This document shows positions 1-11,035 of a stretch of 64,000 nucleotides of DNA, one piece after another. Made by a program: the position numbers and the translations under genes. The notes beneath the pieces were generated by a model. It saw nothing but the letters and a program-made list of their open reading frames with translations. It made no database searches and was not told the DNA's origin. Position 1 is the first letter of the stretch, and every line of letters begins with the position of its first letter. Source of the DNA: Actinernus sp. WN-2022 (taxonomy: Eukaryota; Cnidaria; Anthozoa; Actiniaria; Actinernidae); NCBI GenBank assembly GCA_030867875.1, contig JAOWCC010001589.1, positions 89,169,181 to 89,233,180 on the forward strand, written 5' to 3'.

Positions 1-305
1 TAGAGTACTCCACTCGTACTAGTAACATGATCGCTTAGCTTAGCGTGCATTGCTCGCTGTCCACGTTCGACTGAGCTTGGTCAGTTCACCCGATCCGTAT
101 TACCAAACCCATCCCCACTTCCCAGGGGATAGTTTATAGTCTGGGTCAGCTCCGAGCGGCCTCTCGATAAACGTTTTCGCCAAACACTGGTCTCTGTCGT
201 TGATATACATTGTACTTTTATAAGGAATGTAACCAAAAATTGAAAGTCTAACTGATGCACTTATGAAATAAAACCGCCTACCTTGCCTACCTTGTCTACA
301 GCTAC

Positions 306-729
306 CTGTAACTTGTCCAGTAATGAGTAGAATAGACAGCAAAAGCGATCCTAAAGAAATGAGGCTTACAATGCCTAAGACGATCGAAATGTTCCGTTTC
401 ATGTTTGCGAGCTGTGCCATCTTAACATCATCTGAACCTGACCCCTGCACGGTCCACGCGCTCTTCACCGGCTTCACCTCAAGTTTTGACTGTAACTTGC
501 CATTGTTCATTACTGAAGTAGATCTGTCGTCACTACCAAGTGGTTCCTTCAAATTTGTAAATGCGGGGTTCACTACCATAACCCCAGTGGTTGTCGACGC
601 ATTGGACGGAACGCTCCGGACATTTTGATACCTAGGCTTTGATTTACCGCGAGTGTCTGCCAAAGGTCGTCCAAGTTTGGAATGGTGTCCGGCTGGAAAC
701 ACTTTCTTGTTACCTTTATAATCGGCCAT
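306..729 (-). CDS. First coding exon of a predicted type II membrane protein (partial gene)
   Basis: I do not recognise the family. The ATG at 729 has a good context (AAAATGG); the upstream in-frame TTG is not a credible start. The exon encodes 141 residues plus one base and ends at a GT donor (ACAG|GTAGCT) at 306/305, so the rest of the gene lies beyond the left edge. Residues 1-112 are hydrophilic and rich in Lys, Ser and Thr. Residues about 113-138 form one clear transmembrane helix (ISIVLGIVSLISLGSLLLSI). There is no N-terminal signal peptide, so a cytoplasmic N-terminus (type II) is the likely topology. If the donor is not used, the frame stays open to 100 with a Cys/Arg/Gly-rich run (SCRQGRQGRR). 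A collagen-like or TNF-ligand-like ectodomain would fit a type II architecture but is not visible here. Confidence 0.6.
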
Positions 730-1178
730 TTTGTATTTCAAGATTACTTAAAAAGCAGCATGATCAAGAATTTCATGCTTTATATCTTAGACTGAAATTA
801 ATGAACAAAGCTACAAATGTAAAGCTTAACTGAGAATGTCACAGGATCAACAATTTCGTAAGTTGGCGGTGCGACGATCACGTGGTCCATAATCATCCAC
901 ATAGTGCTTCAGTAATTCTTTGCTTTAAATCCAACGACTAACCGCTGAATACACTGAATAGTAAACTGAAGACCATCAACATAACACAAACATTGACGAT
1001 ATGCATGGAATATAAAGTCAAATCATTATTAAAACGTTTAATGAATACAGAAAGTAAACACTTTGTCTGAGGACAGAAATTTCAGTCTGACGTTTTTGGT
1101 GTAAAATGATTTTAAATTACTGAACATTACAATATGTGACCTGCATATATGCTTGAGTAACAAACTCACACGACGATT
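730..1178. other. Probable 5' UTR/promoter of the membrane-protein gene; no gene
   Basis: No coding frame is supported. The first 100 bases upstream of the ATG at 729 are presumably 5' UTR. I see no convincing TATA box. Confidence 0.3.
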
Positions 1179-1283
1179 CCACGGCTAACTGATCGCATCC
1201 CACGGCTAACTGATCGCATCCCAAGGCTACCTGATCGCATTCCACGGCTAACTGATCGCATCCCACGGCTAACTGATCGTATT
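1179..1283. repeat. 21-bp tandem repeat, 5 copies
   Basis: Unit CCACGGCTAACTGATCGCAT plus C, repeated five times with a few substitutions. The open frames across it are a by-product of the unit being a multiple of three. Confidence 0.85.
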
Positions 1284-1539
1284 GCCCATTCAGTAGCGTT
1301 AGAATCTCCTTGGACTGACACATTCGTGATATGGGGGTCCCAGCCAATGCAAATTTGTAATCGTTTATTAGTTATAAAGTAGCTCGTTATAGACTGAAAA
1401 CTAATAAAATTCCATCCCACATGGGAAGAGATCGAGTCAACTACAAGTACAGATATCATGTTTTCTGGTTTAGTGCGCGAGCTCTTGGTACCTTCATGCA
1501 CCCTCCACTTATTTTGCCTCTTTTAATTCTTCTTTAAGT

Positions 1540-1572
1540 ATTTACATAGTGGAAATAAAAACCTTTGAACCG
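1540..1572 (+). mobile_element. Relic of a LINE 3' end
   Basis: GGAAATAAAAACCTTTGAAC is identical to the 3' tail of the LINE fragment at 16.2 kb, where TTTGAACC is repeated. This suggests a 5'-truncated copy of the same family. Confidence 0.45.
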
Positions 1573-2132
1573 ATGTATGTTTACGGGGCGATTGTTGTAA
1601 CTGCATTCTTCTGTTTCGGCTCTAGGATATGAAAAACTAATTAAAGTGAACTAATCGTACTGATCTGTGGGATGGCTACATCTTATGTCATTAGATGAAT
1701 GCTTCATTGATGCTGAACTGTACTTCAGCGTCATGTTTATGAAAATGCCTTTGTAATTCCGCCATGTTGACGATCACAAGGGTTAATAAGTTGCTGGTTT
1801 ACATAAATTTCTACTTCGACAACATGTTGGTTTTGATAATGTGACTACACTGTACTAGTCTTCATACTGCCTTCTCAATAAACATGCAGATTAATATATA
1901 TACAGAAGTTTGGATTTATAGTTACTATAGTCCTTTAGACTTAACGTACATACTTATCGAAAATATACTTTTTCAAGTCATCGAAAATCGGTGATTTCAA
2001 CATAAGATAGAGGAGTATATTGAAGGTCGTGCAGACTGAAAAATATACAGATGGGAACTGTTTTGTCGTGTTTTGCTACTGTTTATATATTGTTCCTTAT
2101 TTTTTTTCAAGAACAGTTGCTCAATCATTTCA
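1573..2132. other. Non-coding, nothing recognised
   Basis: AT-rich sequence; no credible ORF, RNA gene or repeat structure seen. Confidence 0.4.
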
Positions 2133-2237
2133 ACATAAGATGGAACAACAAACCAATAGCGATCTAATATTATCATCAACACTGACCAATAGTGATCTAA
2201 TATTATCATCAACAAACCAATAGCGATCTAATATTCC
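2133..2237. repeat. 35-bp tandem repeat, about 3 copies
   Basis: The unit contains CAATAGCGATCTAATATTAT followed by CATCAACA and is repeated three times with minor changes. Confidence 0.75.
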
Positions 2238-2405
2238 ATATTACACTCACGGTTACAGTTATTATTTTCTGATAATTCAAATTTATAACACATTATTATG
2301 AGAACCATTATTTTTTTACGACACCTATTTCAAACGTCATGTGTTTAAAAATAAATAAAAGGTACATCGTAGAAAACAAACACTGAGTCCTAGTAATTTT
2401 GCTAT

Positions 2406-2430
2406 TAAGCGCCTCTCCCCGGGGCGCTTA
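2406..2430. repeat. Short GC-rich palindrome
   Basis: TAAGCGCC...GGGGCGCTTA forms an inverted repeat. I associate this motif with dispersed repeats of marine invertebrates, but here it is only a fragment. Confidence 0.4.
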
Positions 2431-3288
2431 TTCGAACAAATACGGTACTTACGAGATAAAACATTAAATCAGTGGTTTTAATGTAGAAAGGCGTGGTATT
2501 TGTGGCTTGGAGAGGGGTACATTTCACTCATAGTTTCACCTCATGCACCGTTTGAGTCTTTTCCGGTCTATGTCTACAAGGCACGCGAACCAGACTGATG
2601 ATGCTCTTTAGAAGACTGGGGCACTAAAATATTCCAGGCCCGCTAAACTATACTAATAGCGTATTTAGTGCTGGTAACATCTGCTATTTCCTTCAAATAT
2701 CCTGGGCTGCTTCAGAATTATACGACTTCACTCGCGCCGACAAATCACGTTTGAGGATCAAATAAATTGATAATGGCTCGGAAATGAGCCAAATGCCTTA
2801 CTGACGGGTCTAAAGAGTTCATCTCAACTACGGTTTGATTGTGGGATCCAGCGAACGGTAAGATATATCAGTTTAAGGTAACCACCACAGTTATTAGCTG
2901 TCAGACAGACAAATAGTGAAGAATAACACCAAAGAGCTTTATATTTAATTTGGGAAACAGAAGAGAAATAATCATGTCTCGTGTGTTACTGACCGCAGTG
3001 AAACACGGGCCAAATTGATTTCATTGCATTGGTGAAATGAAAGATAAAACTTTAGTGTTAGCAAGATTTCTACACGGACTAGCTATAGTCAGTAGCTAGT
3101 TACAAGATATTTCAACTGAAGCGTGTTTAATACCGGGGTTTAATAGGAATGCTAGGATTTCTTACTCAACCCATCCCCAGACTTTACGTTCGGTTTCGTG
3201 ATCGCCGAACTGACGTGATGCCGTAATTAATGGCTTATAGGACTTTCAGTCAATATTTAATTAATCTTTATATATCAACGTTTAGTCC
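2431..3288. other. Non-coding, nothing recognised
   Basis: No supported gene or repeat; open frames are short and unremarkable. Confidence 0.4.
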
Positions 3289-3292
3289 TTAA

Positions 3293-4019
3293 AGGGATAC
3301 CCGAGTGAAAAACACATTGGGGCTCAAAAGAATCTTCAACATGTTCTTTGTTCAGAAAATGTATTAAAATTTGATCAAAGGTTTTTAGTATTAAGAACGA
3401 GCACCTCAAAGTTGGCCCCACGAAGACATGGGCGCCGCCATCTTTGTTTGCATTTACGGAAGTGACGTCACTTCGTCCCACCAGCGTATCGCGGCTACTT
3501 GTCTTTGTATGATTTTCACACGCTCGGAATTAAAGTGGATATATTTTCATCGAGATTGCAGAGGAATTCTTACAGAAACCGGAATTATGATGAAGACGAC
3601 ATTATGAGAAAAGTTCAGAAGACTGGGAGGAGGAAGAAAAGCATTGGGAAGGCGAGAAATTATCAGACGAACAATAAGGTCTCGTAACTGCCATTTAATA
3701 ACAGCAAAACAACATGGCTTAAAAGACTCGAGTGACTTCTGAATAAGTATAAGAACTACAATGTATGTGAGGTACAGTTAAGGCGTTTATCATCCTAAAA
3801 ACACCTAATAAGTGAGAGAGTAGAACGCTGGTGGGACGAAGTGACGTCACTTCCGTAAATGCAAACAAAGATGGCGGCGCCCATGTCTTCGTGGGGCCAA
3901 ATTTGAGGTGCTCGTTCTTAATACTAAAAACCTTTGATCAAATTTTAATACATTTTCTGAACAAAGAACATGTTGAAGATTCTTTTGAGCCCCAATGTGT
4001 TTTTCACTCGGGTATCCCT
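3293..4019. mobile_element. Non-autonomous DNA transposon with 194-bp TIRs and TTAA target duplication
   Basis: The arms at 3293-3486 and 3826-4019 are nearly perfect inverted copies starting AGGGATACCC. TTAA flanks both ends (3289-3292 and 4020-4023). The 339-bp core contains an open frame (3499-3687) rich in Arg, Lys and Asn with no recognised domain. TTAA duplication is known for the piggyBac and Kolobok superfamilies. The arms carry the palindromic AGTGACGTCACTT, a CRE-like site. The long arms could fold into a large hairpin. Confidence 0.85.
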
Positions 4020-4046
4020 TTAACTGTTTTACCGTATAACACGCTA

Positions 4047-4363
4047 AATGTTTCGTTTCCCATCGCCCGATTGACCCAATTTTCTTGGAAAAGTACAAAA
4101 AAAATTACAAAGCTTAAACACCGACCCATTTTTTTTTTTTTTTTTTTTTTTAATGATTGAATGAAATTATTTTAAATAAACACCTCTTTTCCGAGCTATC
4201 TATGATTAGTTTCTTGCCTTTCTTGTGCAAATTGACAACTGGTAGAGGAAAAACGCGAGTCTTCAAGCCGACTTGGTTCCAGATCCCCTTTTTTTCGACC
4301 GACCGACCCCGCATGATCACGACCCACCATCACGAGAGACAGGCCGATGAGAAACGAAACATT
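4047..4363. mobile_element. MITE-like element, relative of the one at 20.7 kb
   Basis: Ends AATGTTTCGTTTCCCATCG and CGATGAGAAACGAAACATT are inverted repeats. The interior has GACCGACC runs and a T-homopolymer. The same CGATGAGAAACG / GGGATGG signature recurs at 20699-21069. Confidence 0.6.
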
Positions 4364-4408
4364 TTATTGGGATGGCCTAAATAAAGTACCTTACGAAATC
4401 AGAGTTCC

Positions 4409-5450
4409 CACGCCGGGCACAAATGATCGTAAAAACGGCGGGTTTTATATATATTTAAAAGTTTTCGACATAGAAGAATGAATTTTGGTAGGTGTATAAA
4501 GCAGTGTAAACAAAACAAAGTCTGATAAGTTATGCTAATATAGCCATCATTATGACGTCACAATGACGTCATATATCATTTTCTAATAGGTTTCTTATAA
4601 ATTTTTATTACCTCTAAAAACGTTTTATTATATCTTTTTAAAATCTCTTGTTCATGAGAATGAAATAATCGAAAACCCGTTCTCGATCGGTTGGAGTAAA
4701 CGAAAGTTATTAAAGTTTGAATTTTGGTAATTTTCCCGCCAAAATATGGCGGGAAATAAATAGTATAAAACCATTTATAAAAATGTCGCTTGTTTTAACT
4801 TTTACAGTTTGAAATAATGGTACATCATATTTTGCACAGTAATAGAGCTATTTAGTAATAACAACGTGTTCTTTTTAGAATTTTGATTTTTTTAGTATAA
4901 CAGCTTAGAATTGAAGCCCCATTTTTTGTATACGTCATTATGACGTCATAAATATATTTTTGTACCCTCAGAAAATAGCCAGTTCAATGTTTTTGGAATT
5001 TTATCGATGAAATGCATTTAGCTAATACTTACAAGTCATAGTATTCTCTTTAATAATATTTTTATAGTCGGCAATCTGATTTAAGGTTGAAGTATGACGT
5101 CACTAATAATGACGTCATAAAAACAGTAAATCGTCCATAACTTTAAATATATTTATCGTAGAAAGTTCAAATTTTCGGCAAATTAATATACTTGATAAAA
5201 GCTTTCTGATGACGTAATATTTTTGAAACGTGTTTTAAAGGTTAATTTTCACCAAAAAAGTAGGTATCCCTTATGACGTCACAACAACGTCACAATACAG
5301 AAACGATTGTCCCGAAAAATGTAGTCTTACTTTGTTACCAACCTGCCAACATTTCGTCAAATTTAGAGTAGAAGTAAGGAAATGGCGTTACTTTTACGTT
5401 TTATGTTACACTCAACCCCGCCGTTTTTACGGTTATTCGTGCCCGGCGTG
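4409..5450. mobile_element. 1.04-kb inverted-repeat element with six perfect CRE motifs
   Basis: Terminal repeats CACGCCGGGCAC...AAAAACGGCGGG (left) and the inverted form (right, ending 5450) match at about 31 of 34 positions. TCC flanks both ends (4406-4408, 5451-5453) and may be a 3-bp target duplication. No transposase is present. TGACGTCA occurs at 4553, 4564, 4941, 5095, 5110 and 5274, with near matches at 5211 and 5287. The interior is AT-rich. Confidence 0.7.
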
Positions 5451-5462
5451 TCCGTTTAACGG

Positions 5463-6269
5463 CTATACAGTGACTAGTGCCAGCTGATGTCGCTCTTAAG
5501 CTATACAAGGCCGTTATTCTCCCTCACCTTGAGTACTGCAGCCATTTGTTACTAGGCATTAACAAAACACTGAATAGTAAACTTGAGTCTGCCAATCACT
5601 ATTCCCTAAAAACACTTCTGAATCTCGGCAGTAATGTTGATTATAACCAGGTCTTAACAGTAGGTAGGTTACATTCGTTGGAATACAGAAGATATGAACA
5701 AGCACTTATTCTACTTTTTAAATGTTTAAAGGAAAATGGTCCTAGATATATTGCTAACTTTTATCAAGCTCGTCAATCTAAATATAGTTTAAGGAGTGGT
5801 GGGAACAATCTTATCCAACCAGCTTACAATAGTCGCTATTACCATAATTCATACCTACTATCTCACCTATGGAACAAACTACCTACAACCATCAAGAATG
5901 CCAACACAATTAAGGAATTTCGTTACCAACTAGAATCATTTGACTTTAGTAATTTCAAGTTCAGTTGCAAATGCAATCACTGCCTCGTGTAAATATAACA
6001 GTTTCTGGGTTGTGTTAGGGCTAGGTCGAGTGCTGGTTAGCCTTGAGTGGGTCGGGCAATTGGGATTATATTCTTAGAATATTCGTAAATATTCATATTA
6101 TAATTTAGATATTATTAGTCGTTATATGTATCTTATATGTTTATTATTATTCTTTTTATTATTTGCCTTTTTGTTATCGGACGTTTTAAACATGAGCCAG
6201 TCTGGCTCGGATGTGAGAGTAACCTATCCCACGTTTCGACATTAATAAATGGTATTGTATTGTATTGTA
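5463..6269 (+). mobile_element. 5'-truncated LINE: C-terminal reverse-transcriptase region and 3' tail
   Basis: An open frame at 5477-5992 encodes the region after the RT catalytic core of a non-LTR retrotransposon, including LYKAVILPHLEYCSH and LWNKLPTTIK. There is no genuine start codon because the 5' part is missing. The 3' UTR ends in repeated TATTG units (6253-6269), the microsatellite-type tail seen in CR1/L2-like LINEs. A second copy of the same segment lies on the minus strand at 27.2 kb. Confidence 0.8.
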
Positions 6270-6275
6270 CTAATG

Positions 6276-6595
6276 ACACGCAATGATTCAATCGTGCGCA
6301 TGCTCCCTGGCTGTTGACCGCAGTTCTAGAAACAGAAATCCATCATTACACAGAGCGACTAGCAAATACAAGAGTAGCATGAAGAGAAAACAACACCACA
6401 CTACAGTAAAGCTCTATATATCAGTAACGCCGGTAGCCCCTCCAGTCTAACCGACTGCTCTTCCAGGAGGCCGACGCGTGAGATGCACAACTTCTGACAG
6501 AGCTCTCGTTTAAGGGAAATCAAAGTTATACCAAATTACTCGGATCAGAGATGAGTCGGTGCGGATGTGGCGGCCCGCGGAAGGAATCGAACACA
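6276..6595. other. Non-coding, nothing recognised
   Basis: A short unique stretch between the LINE tail and the 109-bp array. Confidence 0.4.
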
Positions 6596-6599
6596 TTAC

Positions 6600-7530
6600 G
6601 CCACACACACGCACACGGCTATATATACGTTACTAGTATCATGATGATCACACAGTGCACATTAATATGGTACTGGACCGCATGCTCAATCTACCGTGTA
6701 CTAACACATTGCACCACACACACGCACACTATATATACGTTACTAGTATCATGATGATCACACAGTGTACATTAATATGGTACTGGACCGCATGCTCAAT
6801 CTACCGTGTACTAACACATTGCACCACACCACGCACACTATATATACGTTACTAGTATCATGATGATCACACAGTGTACATTAATATGGTACTAGACCGC
6901 ATGCTCAATCTACCGTGTACTAACACATTGCACCACACCACGCACACTATATATACGTTACTAGTATCATGATGATCACAGTGTACATTAATATGGTACT
7001 GGACCGCATACTCAATCTACCGTGTACTAACACATTGCACCACACACACGCACACTATATATACGTTACTAGTATCATGATGATCATACAGTGCACATTA
7101 ATATGGTACTGGACCGCATGCTCAATCTACCGTGTACTAACACATTGCACCACACCACGCACACTACATATACGTTACTAGTATCATGATGATCACACAG
7201 TGCACATTAATATGGTACTGGACCGCATGCTCAATCTACCGTGTACTAACACATTGCACCACACCACGCACACTATTATAATATATACGTTACTAGTATC
7301 ATGATGATCACACAGTGCACATTAATATGGTACTGGACCGCATGCTCAATCTACCGTGTACTAACACATTGCACCACACACACGCACACTATATATACGT
7401 TACTAGTATCATGATGATCACACAGTGCACATTAATATGGTACTGAACCGCATGCTCAATGTAACGTGCACTAACACATTACTCCACGCACACTATATAT
7501 ACGTTACTAGTCTGACCAGTATCATGATGA
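6600..7530. repeat. About 109-bp tandem repeat, 8-9 copies
   Basis: Each unit contains CACACGCACACTATATATAC, then GTTACTAGTATCATGATGATCA, GTACATTAATATGGTACTGG and CTACCGTGTACTAACACATT. Spacing between copies is 106-115 bp. The array decays at both ends. Short shared peptides in several frames are by-products. Confidence 0.9.
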
Positions 7531-7901
7531 TCACACAGTGTCTAAAGTTGATGATAAGTCACGTGCCAACTGCCGTGGCAAGCGAGGTCTCAACTGTGGA
7601 ACAGCCTAGAAAACGAGTTGCCGGAGATCAAACACTTGTCTAACTTCTTTTAAAACTGAGGTCAAAAACATTTGGCAAAGCCAAGAAACATCGTAACTCA
7701 CTAGGGATCAATAACATAACGCAGTACTTTTCAGTATATAACGATGGCGTGTCTTAATTTCGAATATAGATACGTGTTGGTGCATAAACGTGTGCATATG
7801 TAAAATATATGTATCCATGGTGTATGCATATGTATACCATATTGTGAACTACCGTTAAGTGACATGTATGTCTGCATGTATTTTGCTTGTAGATTTTGTA
7901 T

Positions 7902-8170
7902 ACTAGCCTGCGAAGCGGCGTAAAGGGCGAAGAGGGAAAGAAAAGGGGAAGAGGGGGGGATTGGGAAGAGGGAGAAGGGGGCGGAAGGGGGGATTGGGGA
8001 ATCCCCCCTCCGCCCCCTTCTTTCTCTTCCCAATCCCCTCTCTTCCCCTCTTCTTCCCCTCTTCTTCCCCTCTTCTTCCCCTCTTCTTCCCCTCTTCTTC
8101 CCCTCTTCTTCCCCTCTTCTTCCCCTCTTCTTCCCCTCTTCTTCCCCTTTACGCCGCTTCGCAGGCTAGT
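7902..8170. mobile_element. Hairpin MITE with long purine and pyrimidine arms
   Basis: Ends ACTAGCCTGCGAAGCGGCG and CGCCGCTTCGCAGGCTAGT are perfect inverted repeats. The left inner arm is G/A-rich, the right arm is C/T-rich, and they meet near 7995 (GGGGAATCCCC). The right arm has about ten copies of TTCTTCCCCTC (8035-8150). The arms could form a long hairpin or a triplex. Confidence 0.8.
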
Positions 8171-9660
8171 AATCAGTACTAGTATACAACAGATGTGCCG
8201 CATACAAAAGTTTTATTGATACAAGGCCAGCAGTGACAATAATGATAAGTTATTTATTCCTTTGCCCAGATATGGAAAACCGGGATTGCACGATTTCGTC
8301 TAAGGTATGTTTACTTAGCAGAGTCTCTGAACATACTCGCACAACTGTTGCATTCCTTGAACCAACTGGAATTATCAACCTCGCAAGCAACACGAAATGG
8401 CTTGTACATCATCAATAAACATTACCAACAAGGAACAAATAAGGGACAAAGATGGAATCTAATTTTAGACTGGTGATGAAGTACATGTCACTGATGTCAG
8501 TACACCAGTCGCTCTGTTGACTTTCTGATCACCAAGAACAAATTAAATCAAGGAAGTAACTTGAAATCCGGGAAGCTTCCTAATATTGATGCGTTAAAGC
8601 TTCGGTAAAGTACATTAATATAGCTGTTAAACCGGTATTTGACGAATACAATATTGTTTGTAACTGTACGGGTAAGCTATGTTAGGTGTGTACGGGTAAG
8701 CTATGCTAGATGTGTCAACTCGATGTAGGGGGGATCCGGCATTCCAGGCCAGGGGGGTACTTCGTGATGAAAAGGTCGTCGAAAAAGCTGGAAAAATTCC
8801 CTAAAGAATATATCACCTAGAAAGTGCACTACCCTATTAATGGCCTCAAAATACCCTAAAGAATACCAAGTATGGATTATCAGTAAACAAAGTAAAAGAA
8901 ACATACCTATCCATTTATTATCAACCATACACATCAAATGCATTCAGCTATATAGCAAGGATGCGAAGTAAACGATATAACAAACATAATAGAAGAAACG
9001 ACGGAATTGCTTTTGCAAATCAGCCTTGATGCCGGTTTGAAGTACAGAAAACCGACGACCGTAGAAAAACAACAAAACTCGCTGGTTTGACGAAGAATGT
9101 TAACGAGAAAAAACAACCTTAGATCCTAAGGGAATAAAGCGCACACGAATTATAGTGACTCTTATTCTCAAGAATACTCCACCGCCTAACTCGAATCGAA
9201 TGCTAGCTCTAGCTATTCCCTTCCGCATAGGAAATACCAAGGTCTTCAGCTGATTATGACAAGAGCCTGGTAATACCGTTAATATCGTGCAAATAACGAA
9301 AGGTTCTGTCTAACTGAAATCAAATATTGACATTATATATGAATAGATTTATAGTATTCTACCATACAGCAAATTTGAGCTCAGCTACTGAAAAGAGGAA
9401 AATACCTCGCAACTTAGTCAGGAAGTTTACAAATGATAAGGAATATAAACGGGGAGGGATCCCTCACAGGTAGGTCCGAGCAAAAGCTGCGATAGACATC
9501 AGGCAGACAAATCAACCGAACGTTGTCAGCACGGTAAAGTCGATCATGAGAAGTTAACAAAGCAACTGATTGTCGTCTTGCGGTTGATCGGCATGTTTGT
9601 ATTAATGTAACAGCATTATATCAGCACCAAATTCAAAGCATCTGACGCTTCCGGTAATTA
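8171..9660. other. Non-coding; no supported gene
   Basis: A small ATG-to-donor string lies at 8272-8304 (11 codons, then GTATGT) but has no supporting context. A GGGGGGATCC...CCAGGGGGGTAC segment near 8729-8762 resembles a dispersed anthozoan repeat. Confidence 0.35.
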
Positions 9661-9689
9661 GCAGGCTCCCAGACATGCGACTCTAAAGG

Positions 9690-9830
9690 CTTCATTCATC
9701 AGAGCTCGGTTTGTAGATCGAGCATCGCACTTGAGGTACCTGGTCAAGGGTTCGTATCCCACAGAAGCCTTAGATGTTTTCTGGGCTTTCTTTGCTTCAT
9801 TACTGCGAAAACTGACACTATCGATAGTAT
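9690..9830 (+). mobile_element. tRNA-derived SINE head
   Basis: AGCTCGGTTTGTAGATCGAG (9703-9722) resembles a tRNA A box. AGGGTTCGTATCCC (9747-9760) matches a B box (GGTTCGAATCC) at the right distance. The downstream body (GAAGCC, CTGGGCTTTC, TTACTGCGAAAAC) resembles SINEs I recall from anthozoans. It does not fold as an intact tRNA. Confidence 0.6.
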
Positions 9831-10129
9831 AGGATGCATTTCAGTTGATTATTTAGTCTGATGTGGATTTCCTGTGGAAAAACGAAAATATTAATGTGTT
9901 TTAATGAAAAGCAACTATATTTACAGAGAACAACATTCTGTAAAACGTTTCCCATTAAGTTCAGACGACACAGCTCGTACCGCGTCTTGCTCGATTAACC
10001 TCAATTCAAGGCCTGCCAGTTGTATCATTTTCAAGGTTCAAACATGGTAAAGGTCCAGCTGTATTTCGAAACTAACCTCGTTTTATTTGCACGGCACATC
10101 GCAGTCTGAGCACCTTCTTCTCTTTAATC

Positions 10130-10215
10130 ATGCCCAGGAACTCATGCCCGTAGGCTCATGCCCGGGGACTCATGCCCGTGGGCTCATGTTCGGGGACTCA
10201 ATGCCCGGGGGCTCG
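10130..10215. repeat. Short degenerate tandem repeat (CTCATGCCCGNGG)
   Basis: About five copies of a roughly 16-bp unit, CTCATGCCCGGGGA and variants. Confidence 0.7.
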
Positions 10216-10489
10216 TGGAGTCTTCTCCGGATTTTAAAACTGAGTGTTCAAAGTGTTTCAATTCAGTGTTAGCAGAATACAAATATCGTAAGTACAACAA
10301 CTAAAAATGTGACCGGCTCTTAGTTTCACGTTTCTTCGAGCTGGGAGCGCAATTCTTTTGAGTGTTATGAGGTAGATATACAAGAGGTTGCTGAACTCTT
10401 ATTAGAAATCGGAGCAGTATTAAAGCCTCTGTAAATAGGACATGATGAGAAAACGCTATGACTGACATATCTTTACGTGTTGTTGGCAG

Positions 10490-10626
10490 GTTTGGGCTCT
10501 GCGCGCCGTGGATTCGATTCTCTTCTGAAAAAGAGAATTGTATCAGTAAATCTGTTCTTGAGTGCAAAAAGACCGGCGACAGCAAGAATGACGTGCCGCT
10601 AGCGAAGCTCTGCAATGAAACATCTG
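10490..10626 (+). CDS. Candidate upstream exon of the plus-strand RhoGEF
   Basis: The segment is open, with a good acceptor (TTGTTGGCAG|GTTTGG) and donor (CATCTG|GTGAGT). It would encode about 45 residues starting FGLCAPWIRFSSEKEN. It ends with one base of a codon, and the exon at 13892 can start with the two completing bases. No similarity to the minus-strand paralog is visible, and the start of the exon implies a further exon upstream that I could not find. Treat as tentative. Confidence 0.3.
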
Positions 10627-10924
10627 GTGAGTTAGATCGGAGTTGAGTACTACTGTGAATATTATCGCTTATCAGCTAACAACCTTTAAGATTTACTTGC
10701 TACATCACTTCATTTGAAAACGAAAATCAGCGGGGAAACGGTGCCTTTTATATCTACCGCATACAGCCGAATGGTCAGTGCATGTACAGACAGATGACAT
10801 GAGTTTAATACTCGAACTTAGCCAGCGTACATGAAATTGTAAATTGACATAACGTCCGTTATCAATCTTGCTATTATCTCTTCCCCTATTTTTGCAACAC
10901 TTATCCCATTCTATATATATCTTA

Positions 10925-11035
10925 AACACATAGTTTTATTATTATTTTAATTTTATTTTATTGGGTTTATACCGATGTACATGCACGTTGTCTGTATCAA
11001 GGTTCCAATAAAAAAAGTATTGTATTGTATTATTA
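10925..11035 (+). mobile_element. LINE 3'-end relic
   Basis: A tail like that at 6.2 kb: CCAATAAAAAAAGTATTGTATTGTATT. Only the 3' UTR is left. Confidence 0.5.

Noticed and set aside
8272..8304. ATG followed by 11 codons and a GTATGT donor, possible first exon of the plus RhoGEF
   Set aside because: Too short to support; its phase does not match the next candidate exon at 10490, and no homology is seen.
9690..9770. Possible tRNA gene
   Set aside because: A and B boxes are present, but no cloverleaf or acceptor pairing forms and the downstream body matches a SINE.
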